A DNA stretch of 43,880 nucleotides from Comamonadaceae bacterium (GTDB taxonomy: Bacteria; Pseudomonadota; Gammaproteobacteria; Burkholderiales; Burkholderiaceae_C). Below the pieces are notes generated by a model. It was not told the origin of the DNA and did not search any database. It saw nothing but the letters and a program-made list of their open reading frames with translations. The stretch lies in contig CANJNC010000027.1 in NCBI GenBank assembly GCA_947475685.1, positions 1-43,880 on the forward strand, written 5' to 3'. Numbering within the stretch: position 1 is the stretch's first letter; the number at the start of each line of letters is the position of its first letter. Below, one piece after another: positions 17,409-25,200 of this stretch. The position numbers and the translations under genes are program-made.

Positions 17409-18683
17409 ATGAACAAGGAGATGTCTCAAGCATTGACGCAAACGGGCCCTGGCACCCCAATGGGCGAGTTACTTAGAAGGTATTGGGTCCCGGTTGTGTC
17501 CAGCAACGAAGTCAAAGACCCAGATGGGCCACAAGTCAAAGTTCAAATCATGAGCGAAAAACTCATCGTCTTTCGAGACACTGAGGGTGTGGTCGGCGTG
17601 GTCAACGAGTTCTGCTCTCACAGGGGCGTGTCTCTTTACTTTGCCAGAAATGAGGAGGGTGGACTTCGCTGTGCTTACCATGGCGTTAAATTTGATCGAA
17701 ATGGTCAATGCATTGATATTCCCTCGGCTCCTGAACTGTGTGAAAAAATGCACATCAAATCTTACCCCTGCGTGGAGAGAGCCGGATTGGTCTGGGCTTA
17801 CATGGGCCCCAAGGGTACAGAGCCCGACCTGCCAGAGCTCGAGTGGTGTTTGGTACCCGAGAGTCACGTCTACATCTCAAGGCGACTGCAAGAGTCCAAC
17901 TTCCTACAAGCCATGGAAGGTGGCATTGACACGGCTCATGTCTCCTTTGTTCACCGCTATGAAGTCGACATCGACCCCATGCACGTTGGCACACAGGCGC
18001 TCAAGTACATCAAGGCCGATGGCAATGTGATTTTCACCATCGAAAAAACAGACTTTGGCATGACCTTGTACGGCAGAAGAAATGGAGATGCTGAAAATTA
18101 CTATTGGCGTATCACTCAGTGGATTTTTCCTTGGTACACACTGATTCCGCCATTTGGCGAACACGCGCTTGGTGGACATCTTTGGGTTCCCGTCGATGAT
18201 CACCACTGCATGGCTTGGAGCATCAACTACCATGCCGACAAACCTCTCTCGAAAGAAGAACGCGAGGCCATGAAAGCGGGCAAGGGCATTCATGTGAGCT
18301 ATGAATCAGAAAAAAGTTTCAGGCCGGCCCAAAACCAGCAAAATGAGTACATGCTTGATCGCCTCGCTCAAAAGGAGAAGCGCTCTTATTCTGGGGTATT
18401 TGGAATTTCAATGCAAGATGCGTCGCTTCAAGAAAGCATGGGCCGCATTCAAGACCATGAAAACGAAAAATTGCTACCCACAGATCGCGCCATTGTCATG
18501 GCTCGACGAATGCTTTATGAGTTCGCCACTGCACCCAAGGACCAAGTTCACCCCCCTGCACTTCAGGGCAAGTCTCACCAAATCAGAGCGGCCGGTGTCT
18601 TGCTCCCCAAACAGCAAGACCCGTTGAGTTGGGCCGCGCAGAATTTGGCCGGAGGCTTGCATCACCCCTTGTACACCCTGTAA
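17409..18683 (+). CDS. Rieske non-haem iron oxygenase, phthalate 4,5-dioxygenase type
   Basis: A 424-residue oxygenase component. The N-terminal Rieske domain has C69-x-H71 (CSHRG) and C88-x2-H91 (CAYHG). The catalytic domain has D174-x2-H177-x4-H182 (DTAHVSFVH), the bridging Asp and two of the three Fe(II) ligands. The opening TGPGTPMGELLRRYWVP is typical of phthalate 4,5-dioxygenase and relatives, which are single-subunit (alpha only) and take electrons from a separate FMN/ferredoxin reductase. No such reductase is encoded nearby. AAGGA precedes ATG 17409. The substrate is presumably an aromatic or cyclic acid. Confidence 0.9.
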   Translation: MNKEMSQALTQTGPGTPMGELLRRYWVPVVSSNEVKDPDGPQVKVQIMSEKLIVFRDTEGVVGVVNEFCSHRGVSLYFARNEEGGLRCAYHGVKFDRNGQCIDIPSAPELCEKMHIKSYPCVERAGLVWAYMGPKGTEPDLPELEWCLVPESHVYISRRLQESNFLQAMEGGIDTAHVSFVHRYEVDIDPMHVGTQALKYIKADGNVIFTIEKTDFGMTLYGRRNGDAENYYWRITQWIFPWYTLIPPFGEHALGGHLWVPVDDHHCMAWSINYHADKPLSKEEREAMKAGKGIHVSYESEKSFRPAQNQQNEYMLDRLAQKEKRSYSGVFGISMQDASLQESMGRIQDHENEKLLPTDRAIVMARRMLYEFATAPKDQVHPPALQGKSHQIRAAGVLLPKQQDPLSWAAQNLAGGLHHPLYTL

Positions 18684-18704
18684 TTGCAAAAAGGCCATAA
18701 AAAA

Positions 18705-19127
18705 GTGGATGTGGCTCCATTCAAGGAAACGACGCTGACACTGTATTTTGATGGCAGTTGCCCCCTGTGCTTGGCTGAAATGCGTTTATTGGCCTACAAA
18801 GACATCATGGGGCGTTTGAAATTTGAAGACATCACGGCCAAAGATTTTTCTGAGCATACCCATGGCATTCTTTGCGATGCGGCCATGAAAAGCATCAAAG
18901 GCAAAATGAACACGGGCGAGCTTTTGGATGGCATTGAAGTATTTGCCAAAGCGTATGAGTTGGTCGGCATGAAAAACTACGCCAAGCTTTTAGGTGCAAA
19001 ACGACTGCAGCGTCCCTTGTCGTGGGGCTATTTAAAATTTGCAACATACCGGCATACTTTTTCTAAACTCTTGGGACCCATTGCGCTGAAATTGGTCAAT
19101 GCCTATATTCAAAGAAAAAGAAGTTGA
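18705..19127 (+). CDS. Thiol-disulfide oxidoreductase DCC family protein (DUF393)
   Basis: A protein of about 140 residues with the DCC motif YFDGSCPLCLAEM (D16, C19, C22 counted from GTG 18705), a thioredoxin-like CxxC family of largely unknown function. The start is unsure: a TTG at 18684 directly abuts the Rieske-gene stop but lacks an RBS. GTG 18705 has AAAAAGG about 10 nt upstream, and GTG 18711 is also possible. It is the third gene of the ThDP-enzyme/Rieske cluster and likely cotranscribed; it could reduce or protect the Rieske or ThDP enzyme. The function is inferred only from the fold. Confidence 0.8.
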   Translation: MDVAPFKETTLTLYFDGSCPLCLAEMRLLAYKDIMGRLKFEDITAKDFSEHTHGILCDAAMKSIKGKMNTGELLDGIEVFAKAYELVGMKNYAKLLGAKRLQRPLSWGYLKFATYRHTFSKLLGPIALKLVNAYIQRKRS

Positions 19128-19157
19128 GCCCGCGCTTAAGCCAAGCCATTTATTTGC

Positions 19158-19718
19158 TCAAGAAAGCAGTGTTGGCTCAATCTCGATACTGCCCAACTGA
19201 CTGCTTAGGGTCAGCGTTTCTTCTTGAATGGTGGCTTGCAACTGCATGCTTCTTTGAGCCATGGTGACCAAAGATTGAGTCGCTTCATGATCAAATCCGT
19301 AAACCTTCAATTTGTCCAAGCGTGAAACTTTATTCTTCAATGCGTTCCACCAAATATGCTTTGCGTGATTGAATGCATAGACCAAGACCAAATCTGACTG
19401 AGCACACGCTTTGACCAAGGGCTTCTCATCGGGTTGACCAACCTCAATCCAAACTCGTTTTCTGCCCGTGTAATCGGTCAGTGAAATATCAGGATCGTTG
19501 GGATCTGACAAACCAGCGCCAAAGGCCCAAGTTGCATCGCCTTGACACAATTCGTTGATGAGGTATGCGTTCAAAGACAAAGCAAGCAATCTCACCATCA
19601 TGCGTTCATCCGTTTCGCTGGGATGTCTGGCCAACGTGAGCGCATGATCGGCATAGTAGCTGTGATCAATGTCTGCGATTTGCAAATTGGCTTTGTAGAT
19701 GGTGGACTTGATGGCCAT
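19158..19718 (-). CDS. yaeQ: YaeQ family protein
   Basis: A 186-residue protein from ATG 19718 (MAIKSTIYKANLQIADID). The YaeQ family hallmarks are ARHPSETDERMMVRLLALSL, the GLSDPNDPDISL block, and WIEVGQPDEKPLVKA. YaeQ has a PD-(D/E)XK nuclease-like fold, and the E-x-G-Q core is consistent with that. The biological role is unsettled (old reports of suppressing haemolysin loss in rfaH mutants). The open frame extends to 19769, but the conserved family start is at 19718. An 11-bp-arm hairpin lies just upstream at 19743-19773. Confidence 0.9.
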   Translation of the reverse strand: MAIKSTIYKANLQIADIDHSYYADHALTLARHPSETDERMMVRLLALSLNAYLINELCQGDATWAFGAGLSDPNDPDISLTDYTGRKRVWIEVGQPDEKPLVKACAQSDLVLVYAFNHAKHIWWNALKNKVSRLDKLKVYGFDHEATQSLVTMAQRSMQLQATIQEETLTLSSQLGSIEIEPTLLS

Positions 19719-19742
19719 GAGGTAGAACGTAATTAAGTTTTT

Positions 19743-19773
19743 AGGGATGCAAAATGCAATCGTTTGCATCCCT
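19743..19773. promoter_or_regulatory. Perfect inverted repeat upstream of yaeQ
   Basis: AGGGATGCAAA (19743-19753) is perfectly complementary to TTTGCATCCCT (19763-19773), with a 9-nt loop. It starts 25 bp upstream of the yaeQ ATG. No T-run follows on either strand, so it is more likely an operator or 5'-UTR hairpin than a terminator. Confidence 0.5.
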
Positions 19774-19789
19774 ATTGAGGAGTTCTTGG

Positions 19790-19811
19790 GCTCAGGCAGG
19801 GCTCAGGCAGG
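19790..19811 (+). repeat. Two tandem copies of an 11-bp unit
   Basis: GCTCAGGCAGG occurs twice without a gap (19790-19800 and 19801-19811) in the intergenic DNA between yaeQ and the DUF1993 gene. It looks like a simple slippage duplication. Confidence 0.75.
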
Positions 19812-19852
19812 GTTCACTTAAGTCAACACTGCCAAGCTTTTTTTAACCCGAC

Positions 19853-20371
19853 TCAAGCAGGGAGGGATCCTGCCAAATAATCCATCTTGCCCAAAGGCAC
19901 GCCATTGTGCCTTAAGATTGTATAAGTGGTGGTGATATGAAAAAACATATTGGGCAAGGCCCACTGCGTTAAATAATCTTCGGCCTTCATGGTTTTGGTC
20001 ATGGTCTTGCCCACTGCAAAAGTGATCTCACGGCCCGCTCCTTGGTCCATGGCCTCAGGAGAAACAGTCTCTATCCATTGGAGTGTCTTGCCCACTCTTT
20101 CGATCAATTGAACAAACTCGGTCTCATTGTCTTCAAATTTTGGCGCTTCTATTTGAGCAATGCGAGCGACGCACAACTTGGCCGAATCGCAAGCAATTAA
20201 AACTTGCTTTCTAAATGGAAGCATATCAGGAGCAAGTCTGAAGTCAACAAACACTTGCGCATCAAAACCCCTGTGAGCTGCATGCGCTTGGGCCTTTTCT
20301 AAACAAACTTTCAAGTTACCCAACATGAGTTTAAATACTGGGATAGAAGCACTGGATAACAAAGAAGACAT
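19853..20371 (-). CDS. DUF1993 domain-containing protein
   Basis: A 172-residue soluble helical protein. Family features are the opening LLSSASIPVFKLMLGNLK, the mid-protein SPEAMDQGAGREITF, and the C-terminal LPNMFFHITTTYTILRHNGVPLG block with H146 and H155. DUF1993 proteins resemble the DinB-like four-helix bundle in outline; no activity is established to my knowledge. AAGGA sits before ATG 20371 with a spacer made almost wholly of T (A then T8), an unusual RBS layout. It appears monocistronic, downstream of a gene for a predicted outer-membrane protein. Confidence 0.85.
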   Translation of the reverse strand: MSSLLSSASIPVFKLMLGNLKVCLEKAQAHAAHRGFDAQVFVDFRLAPDMLPFRKQVLIACDSAKLCVARIAQIEAPKFEDNETEFVQLIERVGKTLQWIETVSPEAMDQGAGREITFAVGKTMTKTMKAEDYLTQWALPNMFFHITTTYTILRHNGVPLGKMDYLAGSLPA

Positions 20372-20452
20372 AAAAAAAATTCCTTACAAGACAAAACACA
20401 ACGAGTTGCCCCCTATTTAGAAGGCAACTTGCAATCTTAGCAAGTTTTCATC

Positions 20453-21250
20453 CTAAAAAGGAACTTCAATGATGCTTTTAAGAGTCCAAGCATCCGAATT
20501 GGCATTCATCCCTTTGCCAATGCCCAGATTGAAGCGAAGAGGCTCTGCCTCGTGGTCCCAAACAATATACAGGGTTCGATCTTGTAGTGCATTGGGTTGG
20601 ATTTCATTGAGTCGCCCAGTTCCGTTGTAGTACTCAAATCCAAAACTTGAGTCTTGGGTCCATCTTTTGGCCACTTTAAGACCCAAAGTGAAATCGGGTG
20701 ATTGGTGTGCGTACCCTTTGGAGACGGACCACCCAAACACAGGATTGGTCGCCAACAGCCAATCCTCGTTTTTCCAACCCAATATCGTTCTCACTTCAAC
20801 GGACCTTGTGGAGTCAGAAAAGGCGTATTTCAACTGGCTGAACTCGGTGTTCAGGCCTGCAAACCATCCCTGGTTCTGCTCCGCTTTGAGTGGCAACCAC
20901 TTCAGTCTCCATTTTTGACCCGCCAACTCCATCTTTCCGTCCACGCCTTGCACCAACGGAAGATACAAGCCCGCCTCCAATGTTCGGGACAGTCCAAATG
21001 AAATTTCAGGAGTCAAGCGAGTCGCTCCCGCATTGACCTTTTCTCCAATATATGAGGCCTGCAAATTACCCTTGGGCGTTCGATTCAAATGCAACTCCAA
21101 GCCCCACTCACCGACCTCATTGATGTCATCCGTGTAAACCTGCACCTCGTCAAGCAAAGAGGCGTGGCTCATTTGAGTCAGGCCCATTAAAAAAAGGAGC
21201 CCTAAGGCCGTTGATTTTTGAATCCAAGAATTTTTTAAATTGCATTTCAT
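20453..21250 (-). CDS. Predicted outer-membrane beta-barrel protein of unknown function
   Basis: From ATG 21250 the product is 265 residues. It has a signal peptide (MKCNLKNSWIQKSTALGLLF onwards, cleavage near SHA-S). The rest consists of alternating-residue amphipathic strands (for example WGLELHLNRTPKG, LEAGLYLPLVQG, WFAGLNTEFSQLKYAF, FGFEYYNGTGRL) and a C-terminal Phe (SIIEVPF), the usual signal for BAM-dependent insertion. It has few Cys and no lipobox. I do not recognise a named family. The frame is open to 21280 but that start would disrupt the signal peptide. It is divergent from the TPR gene. Confidence 0.7.
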   Translation of the reverse strand: MKCNLKNSWIQKSTALGLLFLMGLTQMSHASLLDEVQVYTDDINEVGEWGLELHLNRTPKGNLQASYIGEKVNAGATRLTPEISFGLSRTLEAGLYLPLVQGVDGKMELAGQKWRLKWLPLKAEQNQGWFAGLNTEFSQLKYAFSDSTRSVEVRTILGWKNEDWLLATNPVFGWSVSKGYAHQSPDFTLGLKVAKRWTQDSSFGFEYYNGTGRLNEIQPNALQDRTLYIVWDHEAEPLRFNLGIGKGMNANSDAWTLKSIIEVPF

Positions 21251-21516
21251 GATGGTGTGTGTAGACAATAATAAATCCATAAAACCTTTGCAAACGCTTA
21301 AGCAAAGACGAACATTTTCATTCGTTTTTTAAAACAAACCTCTTTTTTACGCCTTGATCTTAAATTTAAACTTAAAATATCAAGGCAATAACCCTAATTT
21401 AGCCCAAAACCCCTCATTTCGTGCAAAATAGGCTTTCATCTGTAAGTAAATTTTGGCCTTGAAATGCTAGGATTTGCCCCAAGATAATTAAAACTTTAAT
21501 AAAGGAGTTGACCTAC

Positions 21517-22407
21517 ATGAAAAATTCCCCGTTTTTAAACCGTCTCTTTAGAACCTTGGCGCTTAGCATGGTTTTGGTTTTAACAGGTTTTGCTCAAGCG
21601 GCCGAACCCAGCATGGCAGAGGTTTACAAAGCCGCCGAATCTGGCAACTTCAGTCAGGCCGAGGCCATGATGAAGCAAGTTCTGAGCGAGCACCCCAACT
21701 CAGCCAAAGCTCACTTCGTTCATGCTGAGATATTGGCCAAAGAGGGTCGATTGGCAGCGGCCAAGGATGAGTTACAAATTGCTCAGAAACTCGCCCCAGG
21801 CTTGCCCTTTGCCAAACAAGAGGCCGTGAGAGGCCTAGAGGCTAGGCTGAATGCGCCTGCACCTGTTGCACAACCCTCTGCCAATTCGTATCAAAACACA
21901 CAATCTTCATCAACTGGATCTGGATATATGCCTTGGGTCCTGGGCTTTGCGGCCTTGGCCTTCATATTTTTTATCATTCGCATGATGACGCGTCCAAGAG
22001 AGGTTTATGCCCCCATGCCTGGTTATGGTGGAAATGCCGGCGCGCTTCAACCTAACGGTCATGGTCCAACCCCCATGGGTGGCCCCGGCATGATGGGTGG
22101 CCCTGGCATGATGGGTGGTGGCAGTTCTATGGGATCGGGCATTTTAGGCGGCCTGGCTACTGGCGCAGCATTGGGCGCGGGCATGGTTGCGGGACAAGCC
22201 TTGATGAACAACATGATGGGTGACCATCATGGCAGTAGCAGTGGCAGTGGCAGTAATCCCACACCTCCTGGACAAAGCTTTCAAGACAATGGCTTCCAAC
22301 CTACACCCAACAGCAATTACGACATGGGCGGTAATAATTTTGGAGTGAACGATTCCGGCTCTTGGGATGACAGCTCAAGCTCAGGAGGTGGATCAGATGA
22401 CTGGTAA
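21517..22407 (+). CDS. TPR-domain protein with membrane anchor and Gly/Met-rich tail
   Basis: A 296-residue protein from ATG 21517 (AAGGAG 9 nt upstream). Parts in order: signal peptide to AQA (about residue 28); one to two TPR-like units (about 32-100, with SGNFSQAEAMMKQVLSEHPN then AKAHFVHAEILAKEGRL); a low-complexity linker; a transmembrane helix (about 138-156, PWVLGFAALAFIFFIIRMM); and a Gly/Met/Ser-rich tail with MGGPGM repeats and a GGGSDDW end. The layout suggests envelope anchoring with periplasmic TPRs for protein contacts. The function is unknown. The repeats come from an 18-bp in-frame DNA duplication (22075-22110). A strong terminator follows. Confidence 0.8.
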   Translation: MKNSPFLNRLFRTLALSMVLVLTGFAQAAEPSMAEVYKAAESGNFSQAEAMMKQVLSEHPNSAKAHFVHAEILAKEGRLAAAKDELQIAQKLAPGLPFAKQEAVRGLEARLNAPAPVAQPSANSYQNTQSSSTGSGYMPWVLGFAALAFIFFIIRMMTRPREVYAPMPGYGGNAGALQPNGHGPTPMGGPGMMGGPGMMGGGSSMGSGILGGLATGAALGAGMVAGQALMNNMMGDHHGSSSGSGSNPTPPGQSFQDNGFQPTPNSNYDMGGNNFGVNDSGSWDDSSSSGGGSDDW

Positions 22408-22442
22408 ATGAGCCCCCCTCTTTATCCACACTCTATCTCTCC

Positions 22443-22469
22443 AAGGCCTAATACCCATTAGGCCTTTTT
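22443..22469 (+). terminator. Rho-independent terminator after the TPR gene
   Basis: AAGGCCTAAT (22443-22452), a 4-nt loop ACCC, then ATTAGGCCTT (22457-22466) running into T5. A perfect 10-bp stem placed 35 nt after the stop codon. Confidence 0.92.
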
Positions 22470-22523
22470 CAATTTAATAAGCATTATTGCCGACAAAACA
22501 ATCGGCCCATCACCGGGGTCAAA

Positions 22524-23395
22524 CTAAGTAGAAGTAAAAGTAGGCTGGGCAGATAGGCAGTCCAAAATGACCTTGCAGACCTGTGCTTGATCATTGTCGA
22601 TGGTGATCATGTGATAACTGTTGTCAAGCAATATGACCTGTATTTGACCCGATTGCCAGTTCTTTTCCAACCACATTACATTCGATAAACTAGCCATCTC
22701 GTCTTCTTTTGCGTGAATGACCAATTCGTTTGGAAACTGCGTTTTGGGCAAACGCTTCATGACATATCGACGCAAGCGATCGTACTCACGCAAATGAGCA
22801 ATTTCAAGAACACTGGCTCCCGCTTGAGAAATGCGTCTTTGACTGAGTTCGCGCTCTATCCACTCTCTGATGCGCACATTCTTGACACCGTAGGGGCTTG
22901 ATTCTTTGTATCTCCAAAATACCCCCCAAAGGAGTGTACAAAGCGAGTGGCAATAAAAAGTAATAAATGGGAATATTCCATCCATCGATGATCAAAGGTG
23001 TCGACAATAAAATCAATTGCTCAATTTCTTGGGACCTTTCAAGTGCCACCCCCAAAGCAACTGTCACCCCGGCGGAAAGACCAATGAGATTGACAGACTA
23101 TCCATTCGCTTTGATATCTCGAATCTCCTTGCAAACAAGGTCTATCCAAGTCTCAAAACCCAATGCTTCTTGACGCTCTTTAGACGCATCAAAAGAGTAT
23201 CCAGGGATGAGCATGTGCTTGACCAAGTGACCTTGCCCAGTCAAGGCTTTTATACTGTCAACAATTGCTCAGGCGTGCTGCAAAGTCCATGCAACAAAAG
23301 CGTGACGCAGCGGGGATTTGAAACCATTGAACGGCCAATTTGAAAGGGTATTGGATCAACTCAAAGAGCAGAGCGATTGTCCTTCAATTGCAATC
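22524..23395 (-). pseudogene. Decayed alpha/beta hydrolase (esterase/lipase) gene
   Basis: Pieces of a serine hydrolase can be read across frames on the minus strand. LLLHGLCSTPEQLL (oxyanion region, near 23290) is followed by a 1-base loss near 23251, then KALTGQGHLV and PGYSFDASKERQEALGFETW. After these come an in-frame TAG at 23098-23100, the nucleophile elbow GLSAG, and LILLSTPLIIDGWNIP. A further shift at a G6 run (22922-22927 on the plus strand as C6) leads to the C-terminal part ending HAKEDEMASL and SYHMITIDN, which keep the Asp and His of the triad. At least three lesions make it inactive. The 5' limit (about 23395) is approximate. Confidence 0.85.
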
Positions 23396-23477
23396 TAAAA
23401 ATTAATCATTTGCGATACACTCATGAGATTGTCTTTGACCCCAATATCACTGACCAAACCCATCCTCAACATCGACC

Positions 23478-24068
23478 ATGAAAACTTCAACATCCATTAA
23501 TCATCAAATTACAGCGCATTTTTTCTCCTCCCTTCTTTGGGTCTTCATGGCCACCAGTGCTGCCAACGCACTGGCTGGCACCGAAATACCCGCAGCAGGA
23601 CACATTGAAATCGCCTTTTCACCCAATGAAGGAAGCGAAGACTTGATCGTCAAGGTCATTGATTCCAGCCGAAGTGAAGTTCGCGTTTTAGCTTACAGTT
23701 TTACGAGTGCACCCATCACCCAAGCCTTGCTGAGGGCGAAAAAAAGAGGTGCTCTGGTTGTGTTGGTTGTTGATCAAAAAAGCAACGTCCATGAAGAAAA
23801 AAGTGGCAAAGCCCAAGCCGCACTTTCAGCGTTGGCCAATGCAGGTTGTGAAGTTCGCACAATCTCAGCCTACCCCATTCATCATGATAAAACCATCATC
23901 ATTGATAAAGAAACGGTTCAAACCGGCAGCTATAACTTCTCACAAGCTGCAGCTCATCGAAACTCAGAAAACGTGATTGTCAACTGGAACAATCCTAAAT
24001 TGGCGCATGTGTATCTTGAGCATTTCGAGAGGAACTATAAGCAATCAAAACCCTTTATCCCTCGCTAA
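23478..24068 (+). CDS. Phospholipase D-like nuclease (Nuc-type, single HKD motif)
   Basis: A 196-residue exported protein. A signal peptide ends near NALAG (about residue 34), and the mature domain has one HKD motif: H136-x-K138-x4-D143 followed by GSYNFS (G150, S151, N153). Single-HKD proteins of this size dimerise to form one active site, as in the Nuc endonuclease of Salmonella plasmids, and cut nucleic acid by way of a phospho-His intermediate. A periplasmic non-specific nuclease is the likely role. It lies between a decayed hydrolase and an mgtC-like gene, convergent with the latter (18 bp). Confidence 0.9.
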   Translation: MKTSTSINHQITAHFFSSLLWVFMATSAANALAGTEIPAAGHIEIAFSPNEGSEDLIVKVIDSSRSEVRVLAYSFTSAPITQALLRAKKRGALVVLVVDQKSNVHEEKSGKAQAALSALANAGCEVRTISAYPIHHDKTIIIDKETVQTGSYNFSQAAAHRNSENVIVNWNNPKLAHVYLEHFERNYKQSKPFIPR

Positions 24069-24086
24069 TGATCTAGTTTCAACAAA

Positions 24087-24761
24087 CTACCTGCTCCACT
24101 TGACAGAGGTGACCCCTTGAGACACGAGAGTTTCAACAAAGGCGTGTATTTTTTCATCCAACTTGTCTTGATCAAAAGCCAGCGAGTAACTTAACTTTCT
24201 CGTATTCTGATCTTTTAAATGAAGAGCGAAGGATCGAATCTCACAATTGTTAAGCTTGATCAAATCGTTGAATTTATCTTGCAAGGTTCGTGTATCTGGC
24301 ACAGCACATTCAAGCTCGAAATGGATGGTTTCCACCAAATAGTCATTCACACCCATTTTCAAATTGAGTTGATGTGCTACTTTCCTGAGTACCGTATTGG
24401 CAAGAACAATTCCCAATGAGCAAAAAAGAGCCTCCTGCCAGCGCCCCAAACCACAAAAGGCTCCTACTGCAGCGCAGCACCAAATGGTGGTTGCCGTATT
24501 GATGCCTTTGGTGATAGACCCATCACGAAACAAAAGTCCACCGCCTATAAAGCCCACACCCACAACGATTTGACCCACCATCCTCACGGAGTCTTGGTAA
24601 ACCAAACCCGTCCTACACGTCCACACAAAAAGACAAGCTCCCAAAGCGACCAAAGCATTCGTTTTAAGGTCTACGAGTCTGCGGTGCCACTGTCGCTCAA
24701 CGCCCACAAGGGACCCCAAAAGCAAGGCATTAAAAACCGCGATGACCAAATCAATGTCCAT
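24087..24761 (-). CDS. MgtC/SapB family membrane protein
   Basis: A 224-residue protein. The N-terminal half has about four or five helices with MgtC motifs LLLGSLVGVERQWHRR, KTNALVALGACLF, VGVGFIGGGLLFRDG and GINTATTIWCCAAVGAFCG. The C-terminal half is a soluble ACT-like domain, as in full-length MgtC. MgtC proteins are linked to survival at low magnesium and to ATP-synthase or phosphate control; here the role is inferred from family only. AAAGGA lies 4 nt before ATG 24761, and a hairpin lies just 5' of it. Confidence 0.9.
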   Translation of the reverse strand: MDIDLVIAVFNALLLGSLVGVERQWHRRLVDLKTNALVALGACLFVWTCRTGLVYQDSVRMVGQIVVGVGFIGGGLLFRDGSITKGINTATTIWCCAAVGAFCGLGRWQEALFCSLGIVLANTVLRKVAHQLNLKMGVNDYLVETIHFELECAVPDTRTLQDKFNDLIKLNNCEIRSFALHLKDQNTRKLSYSLAFDQDKLDEKIHAFVETLVSQGVTSVKWSR

Positions 24762-24774
24762 AAATTCCTTTAGG

Positions 24775-24807
24775 CTTGCTGGCTGTACACACCTAGCAAT
24801 ATTTTTT
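24775..24807 (-). promoter_or_regulatory. Hairpin in the leader of the mgtC-family gene
   Basis: On the minus strand TTGCTAGG and CCAGCAA can pair (one bulge) around a GTGTGTACAG-like loop, directly upstream of the AAAGGA ribosome site of the gene at 24761. It could modulate initiation. Read on the plus strand it is followed by T6, so a terminator for plus-strand transcripts is an alternative. Confidence 0.35.
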
Positions 24808-24873
24808 GTAGGCCTTCACTAGACAATTCCAACGTGGGTTGTCCCAAGTATCTAGGCAAAGTTGGGCTGACCT

Positions 24874-25200
24874 CTAATTTATCCTTATATCCTCAAATTC
24901 GTTGAAAACAATGTCAAAATCCCCAACAAATTTAACGAGATGCTTGGGGTCATTTCCATAGACAATATCACTTTGAAGGCCCACTGCGTCATCTTTACCC
25001 TTAACTTTGGTTTTTTAACGCCAAACGGGAATTCCTCTCTTGTAGGCAAAGCTGAACTTGGGGGGGGGAATTCTTCCAAAACGCAATAAAATCCGATACC
25101 AAGCAATAGCCCAACCTAGGTCATACATGGCCACATCCATGAACACCATCAAAGCGATAATTTCCAGTTGAGCCAAAGCCAAAATAATTTGAGCACCCAT
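24874..25200 (-). pseudogene. Small unknown gene interrupted by an in-frame stop
   Basis: ATG 25198-25200 has a good AAGGGG site 5 nt upstream. Its frame reads MGAQIILALAQLEIIALMVF with a hydrophobic first half, then PKFSFAYKRGIPVWR, and stops at TAA 25015-25017 (61 codons). The same frame continues for another 46 codons with protein-like sequence (GKDDAVGLQSDIVYGNDPKH, VGDFDIVFNEFEDIRIN) to TAG 24874-24876. I read this as one gene of about 108 codons broken by a nonsense mutation, although a true 61-codon membrane peptide is possible. A G9 tract (25060-25068) lies within it. No family was recognised. Confidence 0.45.

Noticed and set aside
23467..23478. Two-copy HKD motif in the phospholipase D-like protein
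   Set aside because: Only one HKD motif is present in 196 residues; it fits the dimeric Nuc type, so it was not called a full phospholipase D or cardiolipin synthase.
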